NCBI GenBank assembly: GCA_006384855.1
Contig: VCJN01001642.1
Span: 1 to 64,000, forward strand
DNA: 64,000 nucleotides
Source: Tetraselmis striata
Lineage: Eukaryota > Chlorophyta > Chlorodendrophyceae > Chlorodendrales > Chlorodendraceae
Direction: 5' to 3'
Part shown: in pieces, positions 46,300 to 54,318 of the stretch
Layout: each line of letters begins with the position of its first letter
Position numbering within the stretch: position 1 is the stretch's first letter
Position numbers and translations under genes: made by a program
Notes under the pieces: model-generated
What the model was told of the DNA's origin: nothing
Database searches by the model: none
What the model saw: only the letters and a program-made list of their open reading frames with translations

Positions 46300-47120
46300 T
46301 GGGCGACCTGCCCGAGACACGGGACAAAGCCGCGACACCGCCACACGCACCGACCCGCGACGCCTTTCTGGGCGGGCGGGTGCTTGTGCTGCAGCCGGCG
46401 CGCGGCGGCGGGCACCGCTCCGGCCTCGATGCGGTCTATCTGGCGGCCGCCGTCCCGGAGGACGTCAAGGGACATGTCGTCGATCTCGGCTCCGGCGCGG
46501 GGGCGGCCGGCTTCTGCCTTGCCGCGCGTCTGCCCCAGGTCCGGGTGACCCTGGTCGACCGCGACCGGACGGCGCTCACGCTCGCCCGCGACGCGCTGGG
46601 CCTTGCCGAAAACCGGGCCTTCGCCGAACGGATCGCGGTGCTGGAGGCCGATGTCACGGCCAGGGGCAAGGAGCGCCATGCGGCCGGCCTCGTCCCGGCG
46701 CTCGCCGACCATGTCATCATGAACCCGCCCTATTATCTCGACGGTCACGTGCGCATGTCGCCGGCGCTCGCGCGGGCCGGCGCGCATGTGCTGGACGAGC
46801 GCGGTCTAGAGCCCTGGGCCCGCACGGCGACCGACATCCTGCGCGACGGCGGCTCGCTGACGCTTGTCTTCCGGGCCGACGGCCTCGACCAGATCCTCAC
46901 CGCCTTGCGCGGGCGCTTCGGCGCGATCGACGTGATCCCGCTCTACCCGCGCGCCGGCGCGCCCGCCACCCGCGTGCTGGTGCGGGCGCTGCGCGCCAGC
47001 CGGGCGCCCTTGCGCCTGCTTCCGGGCTTCGTGCTGCATGACGGCATCGGGTCGGATTTCACCGGGCACGCCCGCGCGGTGATGCGCGACGGCGCGGGGC
47101 TTGTGCTACCGAAACGGTAA
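46299..47120 (+). CDS. tRNA1(Val) A37 N6-methyltransferase-like (TrmN6 family)
   Basis: 273 residues. DAFLGGRVLVLQPARGGGHRSGLDAVYLAA, VVDLGSGAGAAGFCLA (SAM loop) and DHVIMNPPYYLDGH with the NPPY catalytic motif. These are the marks of the YfiC/TrmN6 family that methylates adenine in tRNA; whether tRNA-Val is the target is not proven by sequence. It overlaps the DUF2007 stop by one base. Confidence 0.85.
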   Translation: MGDLPETRDKAATPPHAPTRDAFLGGRVLVLQPARGGGHRSGLDAVYLAAAVPEDVKGHVVDLGSGAGAAGFCLAARLPQVRVTLVDRDRTALTLARDALGLAENRAFAERIAVLEADVTARGKERHAAGLVPALADHVIMNPPYYLDGHVRMSPALARAGAHVLDERGLEPWARTATDILRDGGSLTLVFRADGLDQILTALRGRFGAIDVIPLYPRAGAPATRVLVRALRASRAPLRLLPGFVLHDGIGSDFTGHARAVMRDGAGLVLPKR

Positions 47121-47293
47121 GGCCGCTTTCGGCGGTTGCGCGCCGGCAGGCCGGCAACCTTGTCGAAAGACACCGCGCGCGCCACCTGACAATCGACGGC
47201 CAAGCTGATTATGATCGTGCAAAGCCCGGGGTTCGAAACCGCCAAGCGACGCAATCCCGACGGGCACGGCAAGACAACACGCAGGGAGACCCG

Positions 47294-48229
47294 ATGACCT
47301 CGCAGGCGCTGCCAGACACCATCGACGATACATTGGCCCTTCTGGAACAGGGAGGCTATGTCGGCGACCGCGCCCTTGCCACCGTTCTGCATCTGGCCCT
47401 GCGGATGAAACGTCCGCTCTTCCTGGAAGGCGAGGCGGGCGTCGGCAAGACGGAGATCGCCAAGGTCCTCTCCCAGGTGCTCGGCCGCGACCTGATCCGC
47501 CTGCAGTGCTACGAGGGCCTCGACGTCTCGACCGCCGTCTACGAATGGAACTATGCGGCGCAAATGGTGGAGATCCGGGTCTCGGAGGCCGCAGGCGACG
47601 CCAGCCACGACGACCTGTCGAAAAGCGTCTTCAGCGAACAGTTCCTGATCAAGCGCCCGGTGCTGCAGGCGCTGCAGCCGTCGCTGAACGGCCCTCCGGT
47701 GTTCCTGATCGACGAACTCGACCGCGCCGACGAGGCTTTCGAGGCCTTCCTGCTGGAGGTGCTCGCCGACAATCAGGTGACCATCCCGGAACTCGGCACG
47801 ATCAAGGCCGAGGAGCCGCCGATCGTGATCATCACCACCAACCGCACCCGGGAGATCCACGACGCGCTGAAACGCCGCTGCCTCTACCATTGGGTCGACT
47901 ATCCGACCGCCGAGCGCGAACTGGAAATCATTCGCCGCAAGGTGCCGGGCGCCGACGCCCGCCTGGCAAAGGAGGTCGTCGCCTTCGTCCAGACACTGCG
48001 GGCGGACGAGGATCTGTTCAAGCAGCCGGGCGTCGCCGAAACGCTCGACTGGGCGACCGCCCTGACGGAACTCAACGAAATCGCGCTCGACCCGGACATG
48101 GTCTCCGACACGCTCGGCGTCCTGCTGAAATATCAGGACGACATCGACCGGGTGCGCGGGTCGCGCGCCCGCCAGATCGTGGATCAGATCCGCCAGGAGC
48201 TCGACCGCGAAGCCGCGAAGGCGGTTTGA
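47294..48229 (+). CDS. MoxR family AAA+ ATPase
   Basis: 311 residues. Walker A LEGEAGVGKTEIAK, Walker B VFLIDELDRADEAFEAFLLE and ITTNRTREIHDALKRRCLYHW with the sensor and arginine finger. It belongs with the CoxD-like group that acts with a vWA protein as a chaperone inserting or activating metal cofactors. The vWA partner starts six bases downstream. No carbon monoxide dehydrogenase or other client lies in the window. Confidence 0.92.
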   Translation: MTSQALPDTIDDTLALLEQGGYVGDRALATVLHLALRMKRPLFLEGEAGVGKTEIAKVLSQVLGRDLIRLQCYEGLDVSTAVYEWNYAAQMVEIRVSEAAGDASHDDLSKSVFSEQFLIKRPVLQALQPSLNGPPVFLIDELDRADEAFEAFLLEVLADNQVTIPELGTIKAEEPPIVIITTNRTREIHDALKRRCLYHWVDYPTAERELEIIRRKVPGADARLAKEVVAFVQTLRADEDLFKQPGVAETLDWATALTELNEIALDPDMVSDTLGVLLKYQDDIDRVRGSRARQIVDQIRQELDREAAKAV

Positions 48230-48234
48230 CGGCC

Positions 48235-49492
48235 ATGACCGACACGGGCACCGGAGACGCGCGGAACGCGAAAGCCTCCGCCGGGCGCATTGCCGACAAC
48301 ATCGTGCATTTCGCGCGCACCCTGCGCCGCGCCGGCATGCCGGTGGGTCCGGCGAGCGTGGTCGATGCGGTTCAGGCGGTGGAGGTGGCCGGCATCCGCA
48401 ACCGCGAGGACCTCTACTGGACGCTTCATTCCGTCTTCGTGCACAAGCGCGAGCAGCGGGCGGTCTTCGACGAGGCCTTCCGGATCTACTGGCGCTCGCG
48501 CGGGCTGGTAGAAAAACTGCTGTCGATCCTCTCGCCCGTTGCCCCGGCGCGCAGCGAGCCCGACAAGCCGAAGGCCGCGCAGACCCGGGTCGCCCAGGCA
48601 TTTCAGGCGACCCGCGAGCGCGAGCAGCAGGAACGCGAGGAGCTTGAGATCGACGCGAGCTTCACCGTGTCGGGGCGCGAGGTGCTGCAGCGCAAGGACT
48701 TCGCCCAGATGAACGCGGAGGAGCTGCGCGCCGCCAAGGACGCGCTCCGCCGCATGGTGCTGCCGATGGAAAAGGTCCGGCGCCGGCGGCTCGTCGCCGC
48801 CACCCGGGGCCGGATCGACCCCAGGCGAACGCTGCGGTCCTCGCTCAGGACCGGCGGCGACATGATCGACCTGCGCCACCGCAAGCCGGACCTCAAGCGC
48901 CCGCCCGTCGTCGCGCTTTGCGACATTTCCGGCTCGATGAGCCAATACACCCGCCTCCTTTTGCATTTCCTGCATGCGCTGACGGAGGAACGACGCAACG
49001 TCCATACGTTCCTGTTCGGCACGCGGCTGACCAACGTCACCCGGCAGCTCAGGATGAAGGACCCGGACGAGGCGCTGATCGCCTGCACCGAAGGGGTCGA
49101 GGACTGGTCCGGCGGCACGCGGATCGCAACGGCGCTGGCCGATTTCAACAAACACTGGTCGCGCCGCGTGCTCTCCGGCGGACCGGTCGTGCTGCTGGTG
49201 ACCGACGGGCTGGAGCGCGATACGGACGAGGATCTGGAACGCGGAGATCGACCGGCTGCACCGCTCCTGCCGCCGGCTGATCTGGCTCAACCCGCTGCTG
49301 CGCTTCGAAGGCTTCGAGGCACGCGCCAAGGGGGTGCGGGCCATGCTGCCGCATGTGGACGAGTTCCGCGCGGTGCATTCGCTCGACGCCGTGGCGGACC
49401 TGTGCCGGGCGCTCTCCGGCGCGCGCGGCTTCACCCGGGAGGTCGACCCGCGCCGCTGGCTGCGCGCGGCAACGGCGCGCCAGGCAAGCTGA
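48235..49492 (+). pseudogene. vWA domain-containing CoxE-like protein, frameshifted
   Basis: Begins MTDTGTGDARNAKASAGR and has a helical region with FARTLRRAGMPVGPASVVDA, then the vWA domain with the MIDAS motif ALCDISGSMSQYTR and LLVTDGLERD. After that the frame is lost: an extra G at 49243-49244. The right continuation EIDRLHRSCRRLIWLNPLL runs to the stop at 49492, giving about 418 residues, normal for the family. It partners the MoxR ATPase as in CoxD-CoxE. Probable sequence error. Confidence 0.85.
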
Positions 49493-49504
49493 TCCGGCGT
49501 CAGC

Positions 49505-50226
49505 TCAGAAGAAAAGCTTCCACACCAGCGGCAGCAGCACGGCGGTCGCGACCGCATTCAGGCCCATGGCAAGGCCGGAAAAAGCGCCCGCCGTCTCGTT
49601 GACCTGAAGCGCGCGCGACGTGCCGATGCCGTGCGAGGCAACGCCGATGGCGAAGCCGCGGGCGCGCCAGTCCCGGATGCGCATGAGGTCAAGCACCAGC
49701 GGCCCGAAGGCTGCGCCCAGAATGCCGGTCAGAATGACCAGAACGGCGGTGAGCGAGGGCAGCCCCGCCCAGCGCCTCGGAAATGCCCATGGCGACGGGC
49801 GCGGTCACGGACTTGGGCGCCAGCGAGGCCAGCGTTTCGCGCGAGGCATCGAGCGCCATGGCAACGCCCACCGCCCGACACGGCCGCCGTGAGCGAACCG
49901 GCAAGCAGGCTGGCGAGGATCGCAAGCGCCGAGCGGCGCACCTTCTCAAGCTGGCGATAAAGCGGCAGGGCAAGCGCGACCGTCGCGGGGCCGAGCAGGA
50001 AGTGGACGAATTGCGCGCCGTCGAAATAGGTCCGGTAGGAGGTGCCGCTCACAAGCAGCAGGCCGGCGATCAGCGCCACGGCGATCAGCACCGGATTGAC
50101 CAGCGGATGAAAGCCGGCCTTGCGATAGAGCCAGAAGCCGGCCTGATAGGCGACGAGCGTCAGCGTGAGCGCGGCGAGCGGGCTTGCCGAAAGATAGACC
50201 CAGACCTCGGTGAGCGGAGCGTTCAT
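49505..50226 (-). pseudogene. LrgB family protein (two frameshifts)
   Basis: Membrane partner of LrgA, about 240 residues when corrected. The N-terminal part (VNPVLIAVALIAGLLLVSGTS, FLLGPATVALALPLYRQ) and the C-terminal part (ARGFAIGVASHGIGTSRALQ, NETAGAFSGLAMGLNA) are in one frame each. The middle with SVTAPVAMGISEALGG lies in another. Extra bases at CCC 49874-49876 and CCCC 49763-49766 explain it. LrgAB has been linked to murein hydrolase control and to glycolate or pyruvate transport. ATGA overlap with lrgA. Confidence 0.85.
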
Positions 50227-50606
50227 GCGCCGTCTCCCCCGCGTCCGGGCGTTGCATCCGCATCACCGTCCCGTCCTTTCAGCGTCCAGCGCATGACGAG
50301 CGCGGTGACGGCGATGGTCAAAAGCGTGGAGACGACAAGCGAGACGGAGATCGCGACGCCCTCGCGCCCCAGAAGCCCCAGATGCAGCACGACGCCGACG
50401 CCGGCCGGAACGAAGAGCAGAGCCAGATTGCGCAGGAGCGCATCGCCCGTTTGCGACAGCTCGACCGAGGGGCCGCCGCGAACAACGAGGCCGGTGAACA
50501 GGAACACCATGCCGAGCACGGGGCCCGGCACCGGCAATCCGGTGGCGACCACGATCGCCTCCCCCGCCAGTTGACAGCACAGGATGATGGTCAATGCGCC
50601 AAGCAT
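50223..50606 (-). CDS. CidA/LrgA family protein
   Basis: 127 residues with four membrane helices: ALTIILCCQLAGEAIV, VPGPVLGMVFLFTGL, NLALLFVPAGVGVVLHL and VVSTLLTIAVTALVM. The LPVPGPVLGM loop is the family mark. It forms the holin-like half of the LrgA-LrgB pair; the lrgB start overlaps its stop. The start at 50606 begins MLGALTI. Confidence 0.9.
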   Translation of the reverse strand: MLGALTIILCCQLAGEAIVVATGLPVPGPVLGMVFLFTGLVVRGGPSVELSQTGDALLRNLALLFVPAGVGVVLHLGLLGREGVAISVSLVVSTLLTIAVTALVMRWTLKGRDGDADATPGRGGDGA

Positions 50607-50705
50607 GGGGCCCCCGGGATCTCGTTCGGATATCTGCGATCCGACAGTGCCCCCTGCCGCGACCGGCGGCAAGCCGGGCGTTGCGCGGATTGTCCCCCAC
50701 ACCGC

Positions 50706-50738
50706 AAAAGCCCCCGGGAGGGGCTTTCCCGGGGGCTT
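50706..50738 (-). terminator. rho-independent terminator of the YeeE/YedE pair
   Basis: On the minus strand AAGCCCCCGGGA pairs with TCCCGGGGGCTT and is followed by TTTT. It lies about 30 bp after the 50770 stop. Confidence 0.85.
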
Positions 50739-50769
50739 CGCTTTCCAGGCGGATCAGGCCTGGACCGTC

Positions 50770-51387
50770 CTATTCCGCCGGCGCGGGGCGCGCACCGCCA
50801 TCGGAACAGGCCGGATCGCCAAGCATGGTTTCCGCCTGCGCGAGATCTTCCTGCCAGGGAGCGAGCCGCTCCAGCACAAAGAGGAAGGCGGCAAGCAGCG
50901 CGGCGAAAATCAGCGCCAGCGCCCAGAACGGCAGCGGCAGCAGGTCGGCGAAAGTGATCTTGCCGAAGTCGCCCCAGCCAAGCGCGGCGTCGATCGGCGC
51001 CTTGACATAGCCGTAGAAGATCGCGCCCGCGACCCCGCCGGCAATGATCGCCCAGGCATCCCGGTAGCCGGCGCCCGCCTGGGCGAGCGCGGTTCCCGGG
51101 CAAGCGCCGGCAAGCGCGATGCCGACCCCGAGGATCAGCCCGCCGATCAGGACCGGGCCGACGGCGAAGGCCTTGGGGTGCAGCGCGACGCCGAAGAGAC
51201 CGTTCAGCACCGCCAGCGCGACGAGGCCGGTGATGGTGGCGGCGAGGAACATCTTCAGCATGGTGAAGTTGCGGAACTGGAACTGGCCGACGAGAACGCC
51301 GGGCTCCATGACGCGGCTTTTCTCCAGCGCGGCACCAAAGACCAGGCCCATGGCCAGTCCGAGAACGATGAGCCAGAACAAAGACAT
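50770..51387 (-). CDS. YeeE/YedE family (DUF6691-type) membrane protein
   Basis: 205 residues, five or so membrane helices. FGAALEKSRVMEPGVLVGQF, LGVGIALAGACPGTALAQ (conserved Cys in ACPGT) and AGAIFYGYVKAPID are typical. With its partner it is thought to form a sulfur-compound (thiosulfate or related) channel. ATG 51387. It starts 11 bases after the stop of the upstream partner gene. Confidence 0.9.
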   Translation of the reverse strand: MSLFWLIVLGLAMGLVFGAALEKSRVMEPGVLVGQFQFRNFTMLKMFLAATITGLVALAVLNGLFGVALHPKAFAVGPVLIGGLILGVGIALAGACPGTALAQAGAGYRDAWAIIAGGVAGAIFYGYVKAPIDAALGWGDFGKITFADLLPLPFWALALIFAALLAAFLFVLERLAPWQEDLAQAETMLGDPACSDGGARPAPAE

Positions 51388-51398
51388 GACCAGACCTC

Positions 51399-51914
51399 CT
51401 AGACTTTCTTGAACATGGCGGCGGTGAGAATGCCGCCGGCGAACATGGCGACCACCGCGACCGTGGATCCGACGGCGAGCTGCGCCATGCCGGAAATGCC
51501 GTGGCCCGAGGTGCAGCCGCCGGCAATGCGCGCGCCGAGCAGCAGCACGAAGCCGCCGGCAAAGCCCATCGCCATCCGGCCCCACAGGCTGGAGACGCCC
51601 GTCATGCGGGTCCAGGCCGGCGAGAAGCTGGCGCGGCGCGAGCCCGACATCGTCGCCGACAGGAACGCGCCGAGCGCGATGCCGATGACCAGCGCCGACT
51701 GCCAGAAGTATTTGCCGCTGCTCATGTATTTGGCGAAATAGTCGATCTGCGCCGCGGCCGGATCAACGAGGCTCGCGACGAAGCCGCCGGCGGTCACGAA
51801 GGACGAGGACGCGCCGAGCGCGGTATCGACCAACAGGAAGGCCGGGATCTGAAGAAGGCCGATCACCACGCCGGCGGCGTAGGGCGACCAGTTTCTGTCG
51901 GTGAGTGACAACAT
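51399..51914 (-). CDS. YeeE/YedE family membrane protein
   Basis: 171 residues. GVVIGLLQIPAFLLVD and IGIALGAFLSATMS are helices; ARIAGGCTSGHGISGMAQL carries the conserved Cys-containing motif of the YeeE fold that binds sulfur compounds. It is the N-terminal half of a split pair with the next gene. A BigR-like palindrome lies upstream, as expected for sulfide- or persulfide-responsive control, but no regulator or sulfur dioxygenase gene is within the window. Confidence 0.91.
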   Translation of the reverse strand: MLSLTDRNWSPYAAGVVIGLLQIPAFLLVDTALGASSSFVTAGGFVASLVDPAAAQIDYFAKYMSSGKYFWQSALVIGIALGAFLSATMSGSRRASFSPAWTRMTGVSSLWGRMAMGFAGGFVLLLGARIAGGCTSGHGISGMAQLAVGSTVAVVAMFAGGILTAAMFKKV

Positions 51915-51948
51915 GACGAACTCCCTAGCGGATTTGGTTCGTCAATAA

Positions 51949-51966
51949 TATTCTAATGTACGAATA
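51949..51966. promoter_or_regulatory. palindromic operator, BigR/SqrR-like
   Basis: TATTC, eight bases, GAATA in an AT-rich stretch 35 bp upstream of the YeeE start at 51914. On the minus strand TTCAAA, 16 bases, TATTAT is a possible promoter overlapped by the palindrome. ArsR-type persulfide sensors such as BigR bind similar AT-rich palindromes before YeeE/YedE genes. Confidence 0.5.
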
Positions 51967-52016
51967 TTTGAATACGCAGGATCGCTTAGACGGGCGGGAG
52001 CCCTTTCGCGCCGCTC

Positions 52017-52535
52017 TCAGTTGATCGCGATGACGGGCGTGCGCACGCGCACGCGGGCGAAGAGATCGGCGATGTCGCGGTTCTGCATGCGGATGCAGCC
52101 GTAGGAGACGGCGCGGCCGATGGAGCCCGGACGATTGGTGCCATGGATCGCGTATTCGCCGCCTGCGAGCGTCATTGCCGCGACGCCCATCGGATTGTTC
52201 GGCGCCCCGCCGGCGATCACGGCCGGCAGATGCGGCAGGTCGCGTTTCACCTCCGCCGGCGGCGACCAGGCCGGTTTGACATGCATGCCATTGATATAGG
52301 TGCGGCCGACCCAGACCTTGCCGCGCTTGCCGACGGCCACCGGATAGCGCAGCGCCACCCCGCCGCGCTGCACGAGATAGAGCCGGCGCTCGCGGTTCTT
52401 GACGACGATGGTGCCGGGCGCGAAGCGGGCATCGGAAAAGGCGACGACCTCGGGCGCGGCGAAGGACGGCGCCGACCACAGCACCAGCCCGATCGCCGCA
52501 TAGATGGCCACCAGAACCCAAATCATCTTGCGCAT
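52017..52535 (-). CDS. L,D-transpeptidase (YkuD domain)
   Basis: 172 residues with a signal peptide (1-27, ending APSFAA). The catalytic region is YAIHGTNRPGSIGRAVSYGC followed by IRMQNRDI, with the His and nucleophile Cys. NNPMGVAAMTLAGG lies before it. It cross-links peptidoglycan in the periplasm. A related gene with a lipobox is at 27560-28276. Confidence 0.92.
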   Translation of the reverse strand: MRKMIWVLVAIYAAIGLVLWSAPSFAAPEVVAFSDARFAPGTIVVKNRERRLYLVQRGGVALRYPVAVGKRGKVWVGRTYINGMHVKPAWSPPAEVKRDLPHLPAVIAGGAPNNPMGVAAMTLAGGEYAIHGTNRPGSIGRAVSYGCIRMQNRDIADLFARVRVRTPVIAIN

Positions 52536-52729
52536 GGCAAACGCTCCCCAATCGTTACCAAAGAGTTTACGCGACCGCAGACAGCGAATGAATGGCCCCG
52601 GGCAGGCGAAGTGATTCTATGGTTAGCGGGGCCGGGCCGGCATGATTTGCGACCCGATATGAACCGCCGGGGCTGGGAAACGTATTTGAAAGAGGATCGC
52701 GATAGGGTACCCCTCGCCGGCATGAGGCG

Positions 52730-53293
52730 GTGAAGCAGCGGAAAGGACCACATGACTATGAGCCCCCGCGAGCGGCAGCAACGGACAACCGGCGACGCCG
52801 CCCACACGGCCCACCGGTCGACGCCCGCGCCTTCCGCGAGGCCATGAGCCGGCTCGGGTCCGCCGTCCATATCGCAACGACCGCGGGAAGCGGCGGACGC
52901 TTCGGAACGACCGTCTCGGCGGTGACCTCGGTCTCCGACGCCCCGCCGACGGTGCTGGTCTGCGTCAACCGTCAGGCCCGCATCAACGCCTCGATCAAGA
53001 CGAACGGCGTCTTCGCGATCAACACCCTGCCCGCCCATGCGGAGGATCTGTCCAATGCCTTCGCCGGCAAGGGCGACCTTCCGACCGAGGACCGCTTCTC
53101 GCTTGCCGAATGGCAAACGCTGGCAACCGGCGCGCCGGTTCTCTCCACCGCCCGCGTCGCGCTCGACTGCCGGGTGACGGAGATCTCCGAGGTCGGGACC
53201 CATTCCGTCATCTTCGGCGAGATCGTCGCCCTGTCGCTCGGTGAACGCGGCCCGGCGCTGATCTATCTCGACCGCGCCTACCACCGCATCTGA
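52730..53293 (+). CDS. flavin reductase family protein (N-terminus uncertain)
   Basis: The core FREAMSRLGSAVHIATTAG, TTVSAVTSVSDAPPTVLVCV, VFAINTLPA and a closing YLDRAYHRI is a flavin reductase-like split barrel using FMN, typically partner of an oxygenase. The written frame opens at GTG 52730 but lacks a ribosome-binding site. AAAGGA at 52741-52746 precedes an ATG at 52752 in another frame, and its translation MTMSPRERQQ looks right. A one-base indel near 52812-52822 would join them. So the true start is probably 52752. Confidence 0.8.
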   Translation: MKQRKGPHDYEPPRAAATDNRRRRPHGPPVDARAFREAMSRLGSAVHIATTAGSGGRFGTTVSAVTSVSDAPPTVLVCVNRQARINASIKTNGVFAINTLPAHAEDLSNAFAGKGDLPTEDRFSLAEWQTLATGAPVLSTARVALDCRVTEISEVGTHSVIFGEIVALSLGERGPALIYLDRAYHRI

Positions 53294-53303
53294 CCGCTTG
53301 CCG

Positions 53304-54306
53304 ATGCCCGATCTCCTCAATCTTCTCACAGACGTGCCGGGCCTCAGGGTCGGCAATGCGCAGGACGCGCGGCTGAAATCGGGCGTTACCGTCTGCCTGC
53401 CGGACGAGCCGGCGACCGCCTCCGTCGCGATCCACGGCGGCGCGCCGGGCACCCGCGAAGCCGCCCTGCTCGACCCGCGCTTCACGGTCGAAAAGATCGA
53501 CGCGCTGGTGCTGTCCGGCGGCTCGGCCTTCGGCCTCGACGCGGGCTCGGGCGTGCAGATGGAACTGGCGAAGATGGGCCGGGGCTTTGCGGTCGGCGAT
53601 GTGCGCGTGCCCATCGTGCCGAGCGCGATCCTCTTCGATCTGGCAAACGGCGGCGACAAGGACTGGGGCGACGAAAAACCCCTATGGCGCGCTCGGGCGC
53701 CAGGCGGTGCGCGCGGCCGCCCGCGATTTCGACCTGGGATCGGTGGGCGCCGGCACGGGCGCGACGACGGCGACCCTCAAGGGCGGGCTCGGCTCCGCCT
53801 CCCTGCGGCTTGAAAACGGCGCGACGCTCGCAGCCCTCGTCGCGGTCAACGCGCTGGGCTCGGCCACCATGGGCGACACGCCGCATTTCTGGGCGGCCCC
53901 CTTCGAGCGGAACGGGGAATTCGGCGCCCTCGGCCTGCCCTCCTCCGCAAGCGGGCGTTTCGACGTACCGCGCACCAAGCTCGACGGCCTCAAAGAGGGC
54001 GCCAACACCACCATCGCGATCGTCGCGACCGACCTGGCGATGACCAAGGCGGAGTTGCAGCGCCTCGCGGTGATGGCGCATGACGGCTTCGCCCGCGCGC
54101 TCTGGCCGGCGCATACAGCGCTTGACGGCGATCTGGTCTTCGCGCTCTCCACCGCGCGCATCCCGCAAAGCGACCCGCTCGCGGACGGCATCGCCGCCGG
54201 GGCGGCGGCGGCCTCCGTCATGAGCCGGGCGATTGCGCGCGGCGTTCATGCCGCCTCCCCCGCGCCGGGAGACAGGCTCCCGACCTGGGGCTCACGCTTC
54301 GGCTGA
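53304..54306 (+). pseudogene. P1 family (DmpA-like) peptidase, frameshifted
   Basis: An N-terminal nucleophile hydrolase of the DmpA/aminopeptidase P1 group. TDVPGLRVGNAQDARLKSG and LSGGSAFGLDAGSGVQ are read first. GSVGAGTGATTATLKGGLGS, close to the usual self-cleavage/nucleophile area, is in the next frame. Five A at 53674-53678 should be four, giving DENPYGALGRQ. Corrected length is about 334 residues, normal. It begins 10 bases after the flavin reductase stop, in the same direction. Confidence 0.84.
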
Positions 54307-54318
54307 ACCCGACAGCGC

